NCBI RefSeq assembly: GCF_933775445.1
Contig: NC_065877.1
Coordinates: 992,001-1,056,000 of the forward strand
Direction of reading: 5' to 3'
DNA: 64,000 nucleotides
Source of the DNA: Argentina anserina
Taxonomy: Eukaryota; Streptophyta; Magnoliopsida; Rosales; Rosaceae
Positions 37,589-48,170 of the stretch are shown one piece after another; the stretch's first letter is position 1, and each line of letters opens with the position of its first letter. The translations under genes were made by a program, and so were the position numbers. The notes under the pieces were generated by a model. It worked only from the letters and a program-made list of their open reading frames with translations. It searched no databases and was not told where the DNA came from.

Positions 37589-39904
37589 CAATGTGAGGAA
37601 GTAAAGCGACGCCGTTTAACTTCCACCGTTGCAGAAGAAATAGGAGAAGCTGAATCTCAGCCGTGGAATGATTTTCATCACCGTCATGCATCTGGGAAGT
37701 TCTTCAAGGTCTCTATCTCTTCACCTAGTTAGTAAAGTTTCAATCTTTCTATGTAATTGTAGTTATTTGATCAAGTTCTAGAGTTGTTCTTTATGTGTGT
37801 ACCTCAAAACTGTGATAGGGAAGTTTGGGTTTGTCATAGGTTGAGGAAATAGTGTAAAGTTTGGATCTTTATGTGTGATTGTCTTGGGTTTGAAGTTAAG
37901 ACATAATTTGGAAGTTACTTTTTTGAATCATTGTTTTGTTTTGGATGGTTTTTCAGGTTTGATTTGGATGCTTTACAAAGGAACTTATGATTTGATATGC
38001 TATGCTCTTGCTTGATTTTCAGTGTGTGTGTGAATTTTCGATGCAGGAAAGGCGCTATTTGTTGCAAGAATTCCCTGAGCTAGTTAGCTGTGAGGAAATT
38101 TCCAAGGTTTTGGAGGTGGGGTGTGGTAATGGCAGCACTGTTCTTCCAATATTGAGGTAATGTTCCAAATTAGAGACGAATTTCTGTAGGTTTTGTTATT
38201 GATAAGCACATAATGCTTAATTGGGACATTTAGAGAGGAATGTGTGAACTGTGATCTTTGTTTTTATGACGTTCATCTTTACGAGGTGCTATTTTCTTTG
38301 CAGGGGCAACGAGAAGGTCACTGTTTACGCATGTGATTGTAGCACTGAGGCCCTTGAGAGAGTTAAGGAGACAATTTATGCTTCCAACATTGTTTCTATT
38401 GAGCATCGCTTCCATACATTTTGTTGTGATTTCTCTACCTCTGGGTTTCCCACGTGGTTGAACGGCAATCCTATTCAGGCAAATGTTAAACAAACTTCAG
38501 GTTAATTATCAGTCTCAGTGTTTATATTTTCATCCATGAAGTATAATCAGTCCCTCATGCAGTGAAAAAAAAAATCCACTTTTCTGTTTGTCTACAGATA
38601 GTAGAGGGGAAAACGAAAGCAATCTTAATGATTCACATTCATTGAAAAAAAGCAGATGGTGTGTTGGTGGAGTTGATTTTGTTACCTTGGTAAGCATTTG
38701 TCATCAAACGGTGAAAATTTTGTTGGCAATGGGATAATTAGATTAACCTTTGAAAGCATAGAACCTAAAAGAACTGCATGCTATCTGATATCAGTGTCTT
38801 TGTCTTTTGAAACTTGTAGCCTCTGATAGTTTTGCATTTCATGGTTCAACATTACCTTAATCAGTTGATAAATTTGAATTGTGTTTCTGTCTACCAACGT
38901 TTAAGTTTAAAGGCTATATAAATTACAAAGGCATTGGTTTTACATCGTAATATGTGCCTTGTTACATCATAATTCTAACTTGTCTTGGGTTTTTAATTGT
39001 TATTTATCACGTGTGTATTGGCTTCATATGTTCCTTTGTATTCACATCAAGTGCGCACATAGCCCTCTTGCTTTGCTCTTACCTTTTCTTTGGGGTCTGA
39101 TGTGGATCTTTAAACTGGTGAAATTTGGTGATTTCTACCAGTAAAGAAAATTCTCCACTTATCTGGGAGAGCTCTCAACTCACTTGTCTTTTATGGTCAA
39201 TGACCCTCTGGTTGTGTCTTGGAATTTTTTGAGTGCTTACATGTATAATAAGGTTTTTTGTTGAAGTTTCTTGAGATGCTTTTGGGGTGGGTAATCTCAA
39301 ATACCTTTCTCAAATTTTTAACAGGCCTTGGAATTTGCTGGACCCCAATCAGATTTCTTTAAAATGGACATGGTGCCCTGTTCCTTGCACTCTTTCCTGT
39401 TTTAGAATGGACATGGTGCCCTGTTCTGATTTTTTGATTTGAGATGTGTTATATTTTACTTTTTCCACTGGAAAAACATAAATAAATCATTTGGTGGTTA
39501 AGCTCCTTCATGCTGAATGTCAGATATTCACACTTTCGGCGCTATCACTTCAGAGGATGGCAAAGTCCATCAAGGAATATTTTTCTGTTATGAAACCTGG
39601 AGGCTTGCTTCTATTTAGGGATTATGGTAATTGATCACTTTAGCTGGTTTGAACTGGAGTTGTAAAAATTCGTGAAGATGTCTTGCATATTTTATTTTTT
39701 CCTGATATGTTTTTCTTTCTAATGTTTTCTTCTAACAGAAGTTCAGTGTGTTGAAATTCAGGCCTGTATGACATGAGCATGCTTCGGTTTGAGACAGACA
39801 AAAGAGTGGGATTCCGGGAGTATTTGCGATCAGACGGAACATGCTCTTATATCTTCTGTTTGGATACCGTGAGGGATCTATTCACAGGAGCAGGCTTTAT
39901 TGAG
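37589..39904 (+). pseudogene. METTL2/6/8-type tRNA N3-methylcytidine methyltransferase, atypical at both ends
   Basis: Exons at 37589?-37708, 38047-38156, 38304-38500, 38598-38689, 39524-39626 and 39762-39904 join in phase. The product reads PWNDFHHRHASGKFFK, RRYLLQEFPEL, the SAM-binding VLEVGCGNGSTVLPIL, VYACDCSTEALERVK, FHTFCCDFSTSGFPTWL, CVGGVDFVTLIFTLSALS, MKPGGLLLFRDYGLYDMSML, RVGFREYLRSDGTCSYIF and VRDLFTGAGFIE. This is the METTL6-like family that makes m3C32 in tRNAs. The open frame of the first exon runs from a stop at 37586 with no ATG. The last exon of the family (normally a V-E-L-E-Y start) was not found after 39904. All internal splice sites look good, so it may be a recently damaged gene or use a non-AUG start. 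I lean to pseudogene. Confidence 0.75.
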
Positions 39905-40132
39905 GTACTCTCTAGTATGTTAATCATTTTCTGTCGCCATTACACCTTTTTATCCATTAAAGTAGGATTAAGATGCAGTTCCAGCACGATTGTAATTGGT
40001 ATATCCAGTTCTCTGTTCTTCCTTCAATTCCATCCTCCGTGCTGAAAATGTAATTGCTGAAAATGTTTCTATTCCAGCACAGTTGGATGGACTTGCCAAT
40101 GATCCTTTCAAGCAAAATTACATATCTTGAGT

Positions 40133-40291
40133 ATGACACTTACTGATGTTGAGGGCGTAACAAGCAATGTGACTCCAAAGCCTTGCGCTTTGTTGCCTGA
40201 AGAGCCAAAACCAATCGACCGTGCTTTCCCCGAGGATAAGTTAGCAATTGAGAGCGTTAAGTTGTCGACTTGTTTTGCTTACAAGATTTAA
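40133..40291 (+). other. Unidentified 52-codon open frame behind the METTL-like exons
   Basis: MTLTDVEGVTSNVTPKPCAL, then LPEEPKPIDRAFPEDKLAIE, ending at TAA. It has protein-like composition (Pro/Glu/Asp-rich) in an otherwise AT-rich spacer. I do not recognise it. It could be a leftover exon of a gene displaced by the F-box duplication. An acceptor-like TTCCAG lies at about 40078. Confidence 0.3.
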
Positions 40292-40309
40292 TGCTTGAAT
40301 ATGGCATCA

Positions 40310-40703
40310 TAGACAAGTTTTAACAATTATATAGCATGAATGCCAAGTAAACGAATGAATATGGCTATTGGTGAATTGAAAAAAGAATTACGTGCGTGTT
40401 ATTTCCCTTGTCATCTATAAAGTGTATTGACTCGATCTAAACTGGCCCAAAATTAAATTTTTGTAATTCAATAGCTAGATTGATAACTTTTCACATCAAT
40501 ACTGTATGTAAGCATTTGAGCAAAGAACTTGAGGTTTCAAATTAGTTCTCCAACAGTACTCATCTTAAGAATAGTTAAAAGGCGTACATCAATGGCAAAC
40601 ATGTTGCATGTGTTAGTTAGTTCGTACACATGCATAACACAAACACAGCATTAATACTATATGCAACAATATACAAAGTTGGATCTTGTAATTCTCATCT
40701 CAC
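40310..40703. repeat. 3' flank of F-box gene 2, duplicated at 30241-30640
   Basis: Matches the 3' flank of F-box gene 1 (TAGCATGAATGCCAA, CATTTGAGCAAAGAA, GTTCTCCAACAGTACTCATC). No gene inside. Confidence 0.75.
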
Positions 40704-41945
40704 CTATAAGCTGGATGAAATTGCTGAAGGGTGGTCAAGCAAGACAAGAGTTTCTTCAAAAGGCTTCACAAGTAAGTATTCCCAGAACCCGCCCAAGGAA
40801 AAATCAACCATGTCCACGCTAACCGGACTCAACAATTTCTGCTCGTATTCCTTTATTTCCGTAACTCCATTAGGATTGTTTCTGCTTCTGATTCTGATCA
40901 CAACATCACCATTGTTTCTAAACCCAAGCCTTTCAAAGGATGTTGGCACTAATTTAACCGTCACCAATTTAGTCCAAGATTCGACCACACCATACTCCAT
41001 CATTAACCACATGTCAACACTATTCAGAGGCCCTAGATCATCCCACTGCAAAATTTCTAAGCAGTTCCCGTATCTTGAAATTACCATGGGGCGTCTCTTA
41101 TTCCTCATGACTTCAGGAAGCATTATCTCACCAAATACTTCATTTGACATATCGAACGAAACGATGGGTCGATTCCTTGATCCCTCACGGTGATGCACCC
41201 AATGAACAGCACGACGAACAAAGATGGGGGAACGCCACCTGGGATCAGAGTCGTCTACGGGAGGAAGAACACTAAGACCCCTCCAGGAGGGTCGCTTTAG
41301 AGACCAAATCTCGTATGAGGTCTTCCGTTCTGTATTAGGCTTATTACGCTTATACATTACAATTCTCAAAACTTTATAATCATCGGGGCACAAATCATAG
41401 CCAAAGCCATATGAAATCCTATCAACCTCACTAGGTCTTTTATCAATTAGCCGGGGCAGCGTCACAGACTTTCTAATGCAAGGGTTCCAAAGCAAGGTGG
41501 TACTGTAAAATCGGAGCCCAGAAGCGAGAAACACTAGGCCGTTGCAAGTTTGGATCTCATCATATGCTGTGATTTCTAATCTGTCCTTGGCGGATGTTGC
41601 ATGCAATCTGTTATAAGATTCAAATGGATGAGTTAGCTGCTTGTAACATCTATACACAGGGAATGGAGGTTCATCCCGATGCAAATAGAAAAGATGGCGA
41701 TCGTGAGAAACATTTTTCCCTGGTTCTTTGACTGAGGCGACCTTTGTCAGCAGAAGGTTTTGATGTTGGTTACGATTTCGGTGGGCCTGAATGAATGCAG
41801 AGGTTTTGATGAGCGAGTTCCATGACTTGCACACTGCTATTAGATTAACCAAAGATTTGAGGGGCAACCTCAGAAAGATATCTTGGAGGATTTCATCAGG
41901 AAGCTGGGAACGACGTAAGCCTGAGTCTAATCTTTTCGATTTCAT
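40704..41945 (-). CDS. F-box protein with F-box-associated domain (F-box gene 2)
   Basis: An intronless gene for 413 residues and a close paralogue of the 32163-30907 gene. F-box: QLPDEILQDIFLRLPLKSLV, VCKSWNSLIKTSAF. The associated domain is CNGLVFLASGLRF, TLLWNPCIRKSVTLPRL, YGFGYDLCPDDYKVLRIV, YEIWSLKRPSWRGLSVLP, AVHWVHHREG, IVSFDMSNEVFGEIMLPE and VDMWLMMEYGVVESWTKL. Relative to gene 1 it has a small insertion (KRNKPNTERKTS) and a different end (LLDHPSAISSSL). It is presumably an SCF substrate receptor with unknown target. The frame is fully open, so both copies appear functional. Confidence 0.93.
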   Translation of the reverse strand: MKSKRLDSGLRRSQLPDEILQDIFLRLPLKSLVNLIAVCKSWNSLIKTSAFIQAHRNRNQHQNLLLTKVASVKEPGKNVSHDRHLFYLHRDEPPFPVYRCYKQLTHPFESYNRLHATSAKDRLEITAYDEIQTCNGLVFLASGLRFYSTTLLWNPCIRKSVTLPRLIDKRPSEVDRISYGFGYDLCPDDYKVLRIVMYKRNKPNTERKTSYEIWSLKRPSWRGLSVLPPVDDSDPRWRSPIFVRRAVHWVHHREGSRNRPIVSFDMSNEVFGEIMLPEVMRNKRRPMVISRYGNCLEILQWDDLGPLNSVDMWLMMEYGVVESWTKLVTVKLVPTSFERLGFRNNGDVVIRIRSRNNPNGVTEIKEYEQKLLSPVSVDMVDFSLGGFWEYLLVKPFEETLVLLDHPSAISSSL

Positions 41946-41985
41946 AACGCCCTAATTGATTTCCTAGGGTTATGAATTCGCATGC

Positions 41986-41993
41986 TATTTATA
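41986..41993 (-). promoter_or_regulatory. TATA box of F-box gene 2
   Basis: Minus-strand TATAAATA, 41 bp upstream of the ATG, conserved with F-box gene 1. Confidence 0.6.
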
Positions 41994-42327
41994 TGCATGT
42001 GTTTAAGATCGAATACCTAGCTAGGTGGGTTTTTTGTTTTTTTGTTTTTTTTATTAATAATAAATAATGTTTTTTTTTCAAGTTCTATTACGCTGTCCAG
42101 ACTCCAGAGTCTATTCCGGGTTCAAAGTCCTAGCTAGGTGTGTTACGTGCAGTTGTTTTCCTAATCCTGGAACTACTTCAATTCCTTTACTGAAAGGGAA
42201 AGGAAAATAACTTGGGATAGATTCTGACGAACCTATATACATATAGGTCCAGCTCGATCGTAATTGGCATATCCAGTTCGTGCTTCCATTCTCCTTTCTT
42301 TCTCTGCAATCTCTCCTTTCCTTTTCT

Positions 42328-43480
42328 ATGAAAGCCATGAAACGACGCTACTCGAATCCGTCACCCACTTCCGTTAGGAGGTTCAAAGCCAGCCACTCAG
42401 ACGATGAATCAACCACTAAGCTTCTCACACGAAAAGTGGCAGATCATTACAGTTCGAGGAGAAATCAAACTCTCCAAGAACGAGAAGCTAGTCCGGTCAT
42501 CCATTTAAGGAAGCTTAACAATTGGATTAAGAGTGTCTTAATTCAACTCTATGCCCGGCCTGGAGATGCTGTTCTTGATATTGCATGTGGCAAAGGAGGT
42601 GACCTAATCAAATGGGACAAGGCCGAAATCGGGTACTACGTTGGCATTGATATTGCTCAAGGATCGATAGAAGATTGTCGTGCTCGTTACAATGGTGCAC
42701 AGTTTAGATTTCCTGCTTGCCTTATCATTGGAGACTGCTATGAGGGTCGACTTGATCAAAGAGCCCTAGCAGATGAGGCACCCTTCGATATTTGCAGTTG
42801 CCAATTTGCCTTGCACTATTCCTGGTCCACGGAAGCGCGTTCAAGGAGAGCCCTGGATAATATTTCAGCCTCACTTCGCCCAGGGGGAACTTTTATTGGA
42901 ACACTGCCAGACGCCAATGTGATCATCAAAAAGCTTAGACAAGCTCATGGATTGTTCTTTGGGAATAATGTATACTGGGTAAGATTCAATGGAGAGTTTT
43001 CTGAGAAGAAATTCGAGTCTTCAAGTCCCTTTGGTAATAGAGTACATGTTTCATCTGGATGGTGTTGTTGATTGCCCTGAATGGCTCGTCCCCTTTCACG
43101 TATTCAAATCATTGGTAGAAGAGTATGATATGGAGTTAGTTTTTGTGAAGAACTGTCATGATTTCGTGCACGAGTATATGAAACTACCAAAGTTTAAGGC
43201 TTTAATGCGAACGATTGGTGCATTAGGACTAGGTGATCAGAGTTCATTATCGCAAGACGAATGGGAAGTTGCCTATTTGTACTTGTCATTTGTCTTGAGG
43301 AAGCGAGGCCAACCTGACCGGAGCACTCTTGTTAGAAGAGGTAAAGCGAAGATGAGGTATATATCAAAACATGATTCAAAATTCCATTTTCATAGCACAA
43401 AATGCAATACCTTCATTGCAGCACCCAGAAACCATAGCCTGTTTGGCCAAATGGGAGAGGGAAGAGCCGCTACGCAGTAG
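42328..43480 (+). pseudogene. Retrocopy of mRNA cap guanine-N7 methyltransferase with one frameshift
   Basis: Intronless sequence covering almost the whole family length. It starts MKAMKRRYSNP, then KVADHYSSRRNQTLQEREAS, LRKLNNWIKSVLIQLYARPG, the SAM site VLDIACGKGGDLIKWDKAEI, YYVGIDIAQGSIEDCRARYN, FDICSCQFALHYSW, SLRPGGTFIGTLPDANVI and YWVRFNGEFSEKKF. At about 43036 one extra base after CCCTTTGGT shifts the frame. The rest continues in the other frame (IEYMFHLDGVVDCPEWLVPF, VKNCHDFVHEYMKLPKF, DEWEVAYLYLSFVLRKRG) to about 43478. The enzyme methylates the 5' cap in the nucleus, and its plant genes normally have many introns. Lack of introns plus the frameshift indicates a processed pseudogene. 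I saw no clear poly-A tail or target-site duplication. Confidence 0.85.
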
Positions 43481-43569
43481 TACTAGCCCCGTAGCTCGGA
43501 GAAATTTTCCACACGTACAGCAATCGTTGAATTTACTTTCTTACTGTAGATAGTATTCACTACTGTCAC

Positions 43570-43750
43570 TACTGTCTTTTTTATAGTACAATGATAAAGC
43601 AGAAGGTATCAGTATTTGAAATGAATATAGTTTTCATTTAGAGGGCACTCAAGCAGTTTTATTACCATATCGTACTCAGCGTCTAACATTTTCATTAAAG
43701 AAATAAAAATGGGAAGGATTTTCCACTTAAGTCCTACCAAAGTCTGTTCT
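43570..43750 (-). repeat. Copy of part of AHL intron 1
   Basis: Matches 17455-17660 in intron 1 of the AHL gene: GATAAAGC..AAGGTA, ATTTGAAATGAATATAGTTTTCAT-like sequence, then GCGTCTAACA and ATGGGAAGGA. Identity is moderate. It forms the left end of the mosaic block. Confidence 0.75.
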
Positions 43751-43799
43751 GAGTCGGTTGAAGAAGAAAGCAAATTTGGAACTTGAAAAAATTTACGAT

Positions 43800-45165
43800 T
43801 CTAGATTTTTGCACTACCTCAGCATGATTCTTAAAGAATATCATAGCTGCACGAAATGAACCCTTACGATCTAACCACTTGTCTAAGTGCCCTTTTGATT
43901 TGCTATAGTAATGTTTGAGCTAAAGTGCTGATGCAGAACAAAAGATGAAACCTCTGTGGTTTCTTACTTCGAACAATGTAGATACAGAAGCTTTATTCAG
44001 CGCTAAACAGCAGCAAAGTAGCTGGCTATTGCACAAATTTCAACCAGTCTCAGTGATTGAAGCTGCAAATCAGAAAGGGACCTTTAATTCTGTAACAGTC
44101 ATTCTCAAGTAGGCAAGGTTAAGGCAAATACAAAAATAGTCACGTCAAACAAATCTCAACGTGCAACAATGACTTTGACAATTGGTTATTAGTGACTAGA
44201 TGATAGGGAGAAGGGCATCTCCTCACTGCAAAAGAACCGATATTGTACATAAACAAAAATAGCCCCAACAAAACTCACAAGAAGATATAGCTCTCAGACT
44301 CTCAGTAAAAACTGTAAAGTATCTAGGATTCATGCACTGGTAGAGAAAATGGCAAACCTGAGAAGAGTGGCAGCTTGGCAATTGTCCACAATTATCAGCA
44401 GCTCCTTGAACCTGAAATTTCAACCATATTTTTCAAGGTACAATCCACTGGTGATAATCGATAGGACACTCATAAAAGCTACATTTCAAACAATATTGCA
44501 TGTAAAAGATAAATTCATACTATTGTATGTTTGTCTGGAAACAGTTGCAGGGGTAAAATTTTCTTACCTACGCTTTTCTTTCATTTGTTTCACAGCATCA
44601 GCTAAATCATGACTCTCCAGCTCTTCTGAGTCTTAAAATCTTGAAAATTCATCTCCTCCATGCCAGGTCATATACAAAAGAATGTGGCTTCCTTCATCAC
44701 TTAAAAAACACTTAGAGATCTTGGAACAGCAGTCTCATGGTGCGCTGTTAATACAAGTAGAAAATTTTCAATTGCCTCATAACCTCAACAATCTACAATT
44801 CAGTTTCATTAATTGGTCATGATTGGAAAAATTGTAACTAAAATAATCTGTTCTGAGTAAAAGTAAACAACCTAACCAGGGATGAAAAATCTCACCTCAA
44901 CGTTACCTCCATACAGCTTGAGTTTGTGGCTTCCATAATTAAAATCTTGGGCAGGGTACTTATTTCTAGCAGTACAGCCCATGTCATCTGCCAGCATAAG
45001 TGTTATCAAACTTATCATCTCATCAGGTATATATTCCAAGTAGCTTAACCATCTTTTAAATCAGAAGAAAACATTCTTAAAAATCTATATGAGAAAATAA
45101 CAGAAGATCATCCAGGAGGAGAAGAAGTGTGGCTCACCTGTACAGGTATTGGCCACTAATCGATA
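43800..45165 (-). pseudogene. Rearranged GPI8 pseudogene fragments
   Basis: 43800-44047 matches GPI8 intron 1 (27690-27960). At about 44048 it jumps to sequence matching 26437 onward. From there to 45165 it follows 26437-27590: the end of exon 6, then exons 5, 4, 3 and part of 2 with their introns. Exon 5 (about 44357-44417) has a 6-bp deletion. Exon 4 (about 44573-44800) has stops and indels after the position matching DSEELQS. Exon 3 (about 44895-45058) has an insertion. The catalytic His motif region survives only in broken form. It cannot encode GPI8. Confidence 0.88.
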
Positions 45166-46442
45166 TTCGTTAACAAAGTGCTTAGTGGTCAGTACCACTT
45201 GAGCAGCCAATTCTATCAACTTCGATTCTGGATATCCCAACAGTACATTCTTGTACAAGTAAAGCACATCACTGTAAACATCAGGGACTAGAGAATGTGT
45301 TGGAGGTGGATGGAGAAGTAACTCTTTCTCACTGTAAACATCGGGAAGATCATGAACAGTATAATTCCTGGTTCTAGTCCCAGTTCCAGGATTTATGTGC
45401 AGTTTGCGGGACAAAGTGATTCCCTATGATCACATTGTCCAGCTTGCTTATCACATTATCCATCAAACCTATGTCTCTAGTAGGCAATCCTCTTCTTCTA
45501 CTATGCAACAGAGCTGCATCTCTTACATCTTGCCTGGCCATCTCACCATTCACAAAGCCTTTCTTTTCATTTTCTCTCAATACATGCACAATGACATCTG
45601 CGGCCATCTTTAGTCTTCTCGCAGGATGTCTGCTAGAGTTGAGAGCAAGAACATCAGCAAACAGCTTAGGCTTGGTCCGGAGAGATTTTCTGATTGCATT
45701 TGCTGTGGAAGATGAAATAGAAGCAGCAGGCAGTAGCGGTTTCCTGACTTCTCTCTCCGCTGGAATGCCAGCCTTGACGGTGAGCATAAATTTCCAGAAG
45801 ATCTTTGATTGTAACCAATCTATATTCACTCCAATGTTTGTAGCAATGAATTATTCTGTTCAGCTCTTCACACTGTTTCTTGTCACTGAAAGCTTGGATG
45901 ATTTTTTCAAGCTCTATTGAGCTGAGAATATCAAGTGCTCTTTCATATGTTTCTTCTGCAACCCCAAAGCTCCCATGGCAAACTCTGTACTCCCATCTAC
46001 CGAACCAAGGATGTCTATAAGCAATCCATGGAGCATGTGGAGTTCCATGGATCGCTTTTTTGAGAAATCTTCAACTGTGAGTTTCCAGAAAGGGAAGAAT
46101 ACATTAGCTAGAACTAGTACATCAATTATCCATAATGTCCTACCACGAGCTGAAATAAGTAGCTTTCAATTACCTGACTTGAAGATTTGGGCAAATTCGA
46201 TCCCACAGATCCATGATTTCTCTGCCACAAAGATGCTTGGAACCCCCTTTCAGTCCATTTATGCATACCAGATGCCCAATCCCATCACAGTGAATCATCC
46301 CATGTAACAGATGAGTTGTGTCTTCCAAGATAGTATCAGTTAGAGGCTTAGTCCAACAGTCATCCTTGGGAATTATCATGTGGTACTTTCTCTTCGACAC
46401 AAACTGGTTACTCCAATCTAAACAACAATAACAACATGCCAT
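45166..46442 (-). pseudogene. PHD-finger protein (MMD1/MS1-like) pseudogene fragment
   Basis: On the minus strand the family's N-terminal and middle parts appear in order but in different frames. These are SKRKYHMIIPKDDCWTKPL and SKHLCGREIMDLWDRICPNL (46400-46170); GSFGVAEETYERALDILSSI (about 45940); KLFADVLALNSSRHPARRLK, MAADVIVHVLRENEKKGF and MARQDVRDAALLHSRRRG (45680-45490); NVISKLDNVIIGNHFVP; then RNYTVHDLPDVYSEKELLLH, LYKNVLLGYPESKLIELAAQ and LTTKHFVNEYR (to about 45166). At least two frameshifts (about 45830 and 45413) break it, and the PHD zinc finger is absent. In Arabidopsis the family acts in male meiosis and tapetum development. At 45165 it is fused to GPI8 exon 2. Confidence 0.82.
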
Positions 46443-47550
46443 GTTCGCAAAACAGAAGCTGCAATGTCAGTGCAGGCATAGTACAAGTATTCAAATAGCA
46501 AGTTGCTGGTTTGACTAAACTAGCAGTATATATATACTCAGATCAGTTATAGTTATATCAGTTATGTGTACCTGTGATTACCCCCCTGCTAGTTCAGTTT
46601 TTTTTTTTGGCTACGAGACCAAGCTAAACCTGTGTTAAACTAAAGATAGACACTTACAATACTAGTGCTAGCTATCAATACCTCAAATTTTCTGTCTTTA
46701 GAATCAAGCATTGCTAACTAGAGTGCAGTCGTCCTCTTCTGGGTGGTTCGTGTGCCTCGTCGGGGAATAGAGGTCCTGGACGAAATTTGGTCCACACCTG
46801 CAGCGGTGGTGTAGGAAGCCTATCCGGGTTTCACAACGGTTCTCCGGCAAAGGTTCAGTTCTGTGTTCCAAGATCTGTGCAGCTAATACAGAGTGGGAGT
46901 CCGGGTGTTGGAGTTCTGTTTCTTGCGGCGAGTGTTGCTGTGGTTTGGTTGGATCGGCGGTGTACGTTGAGTGGTAGGGAGGAGCGGCAGCGGCTGGTTT
47001 CAATGGGTATTGGTGTGGTTCTCATGAATTCCAGGCTAGCTAAGTCGCCAGACTGATGCGGCGGCGGAAGGCCTTGAGGTTTCGGCTCCTACCAGATCCG
47101 TCAGTAACAGCGGAGGAGATGTGGGCTGCTGGACTTTGGTCTTTTGGGCTATTTGCTTATGGGCTAGGTGTTTGCTTTTTCTATCTTCTTTTCTGGTCGG
47201 TGGTTTTGGCATAAGTTCGAACCTGATGGGTGATGGGTGAATACCCACCTTTGGTTTCTAGGTTTTCGACCATTCTTCTGTTAGGGTACGCAAATTGATG
47301 CCTTAGGCCCAAATCGGTTAATGGAATCATCGGAGCTTAGTGGTTGAGGAGTTACACTCTTGTTTTGCATTTTCATTCTTAGATGTCCGCTTGTTTTGGA
47401 CTTTTTCAGACTTTAGTTTGGTTAATAAGCGCGTTTTTGTGCCTTTATTTGTTTTCTTAGTTGTTAGCATGTATGAGCTCTCGTATTTGATCCTTGTGGT
47501 TGTGGATGGGCTTATGCCCAATGAAGTTAATTCATTCCCCTAAAAAAACG
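46443..47550. mobile_element. Possible 3' remnant of a LINE-type element
   Basis: A GC-richer block (46700-47110) without a conserved frame is followed by T/G-rich sequence ending GGGCTTATGCCCAATGAAGT and a short A-run at 47542-47549. That resembles the 3' ends of plant LINEs. No reverse transcriptase motif or target-site duplication could be identified. Confidence 0.3.
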
Positions 47551-48170
47551 TATTCAACACTCTGATTCTCCTACATCGACTTCGATGAAAGAACATTCCA
47601 CAATAACAAGTAAGCAATAGACAAATTGCACAAGAAAAGCAAAAATGATACACATCAGACACACATAAACCCCGAATTCCAGACCACTATACATAGAAAT
47701 CCTCAAAACTCGAAACCAGACCTTATCATAGTGAAATACAAAGTACAACAACAATTGCTAAAAAAAGCATCCGAAAAAGGTTGGACAAGTCGAACTAGTA
47801 GACAAGCAATGATCTAGAACTGGGTCCTAGCGTTGTCCACGTTCTCTTCAATAGTAAAAAGAGAAACCAAACACTCGCGGCTCCGAATAAGAGTGAACCA
47901 GACACTCATGCCCTGAACTGTGAAGTCAATGAGCTCCGCACATTATTGAAGAAACACGACAACGTTGTCCCGAAATGGGCTAGTTGGAGAAATGTTGGGT
48001 CTACACAGTTCACAATAGGTGGCGAGCTCAAAGTTGTGGTTGGTGCTGCAAGGTCGAAGCCTCTTCCGGGTGATTTGCTTTTTGGTTGGGAAGGGACTTG
48101 GGTTTGGGGTTTGGTCCATTTGGATCAACATGGACGTAGCTTGGGATAGTTTGCTCCTACTGCAAGAAAG
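47551..48170 (+). other. Unrecognised sequence with a 67-codon open frame (47946-48149)
   Basis: The plus frame around 47890-48149 reads ALNCEVNELRTLLKKHDNVV, PKWASWRNVGSTQFTIGGEL and PGDLLFGWEGTWVWGLVHLD, and then ends. It may be a decayed gene fragment. I do not recognise the family. Confidence 0.3.

Noticed and set aside
45426..45920. 164-codon plus-strand frame
   Set aside because: Antisense shadow of the PHD-finger pseudogene, whose minus-strand reading matches a known family.
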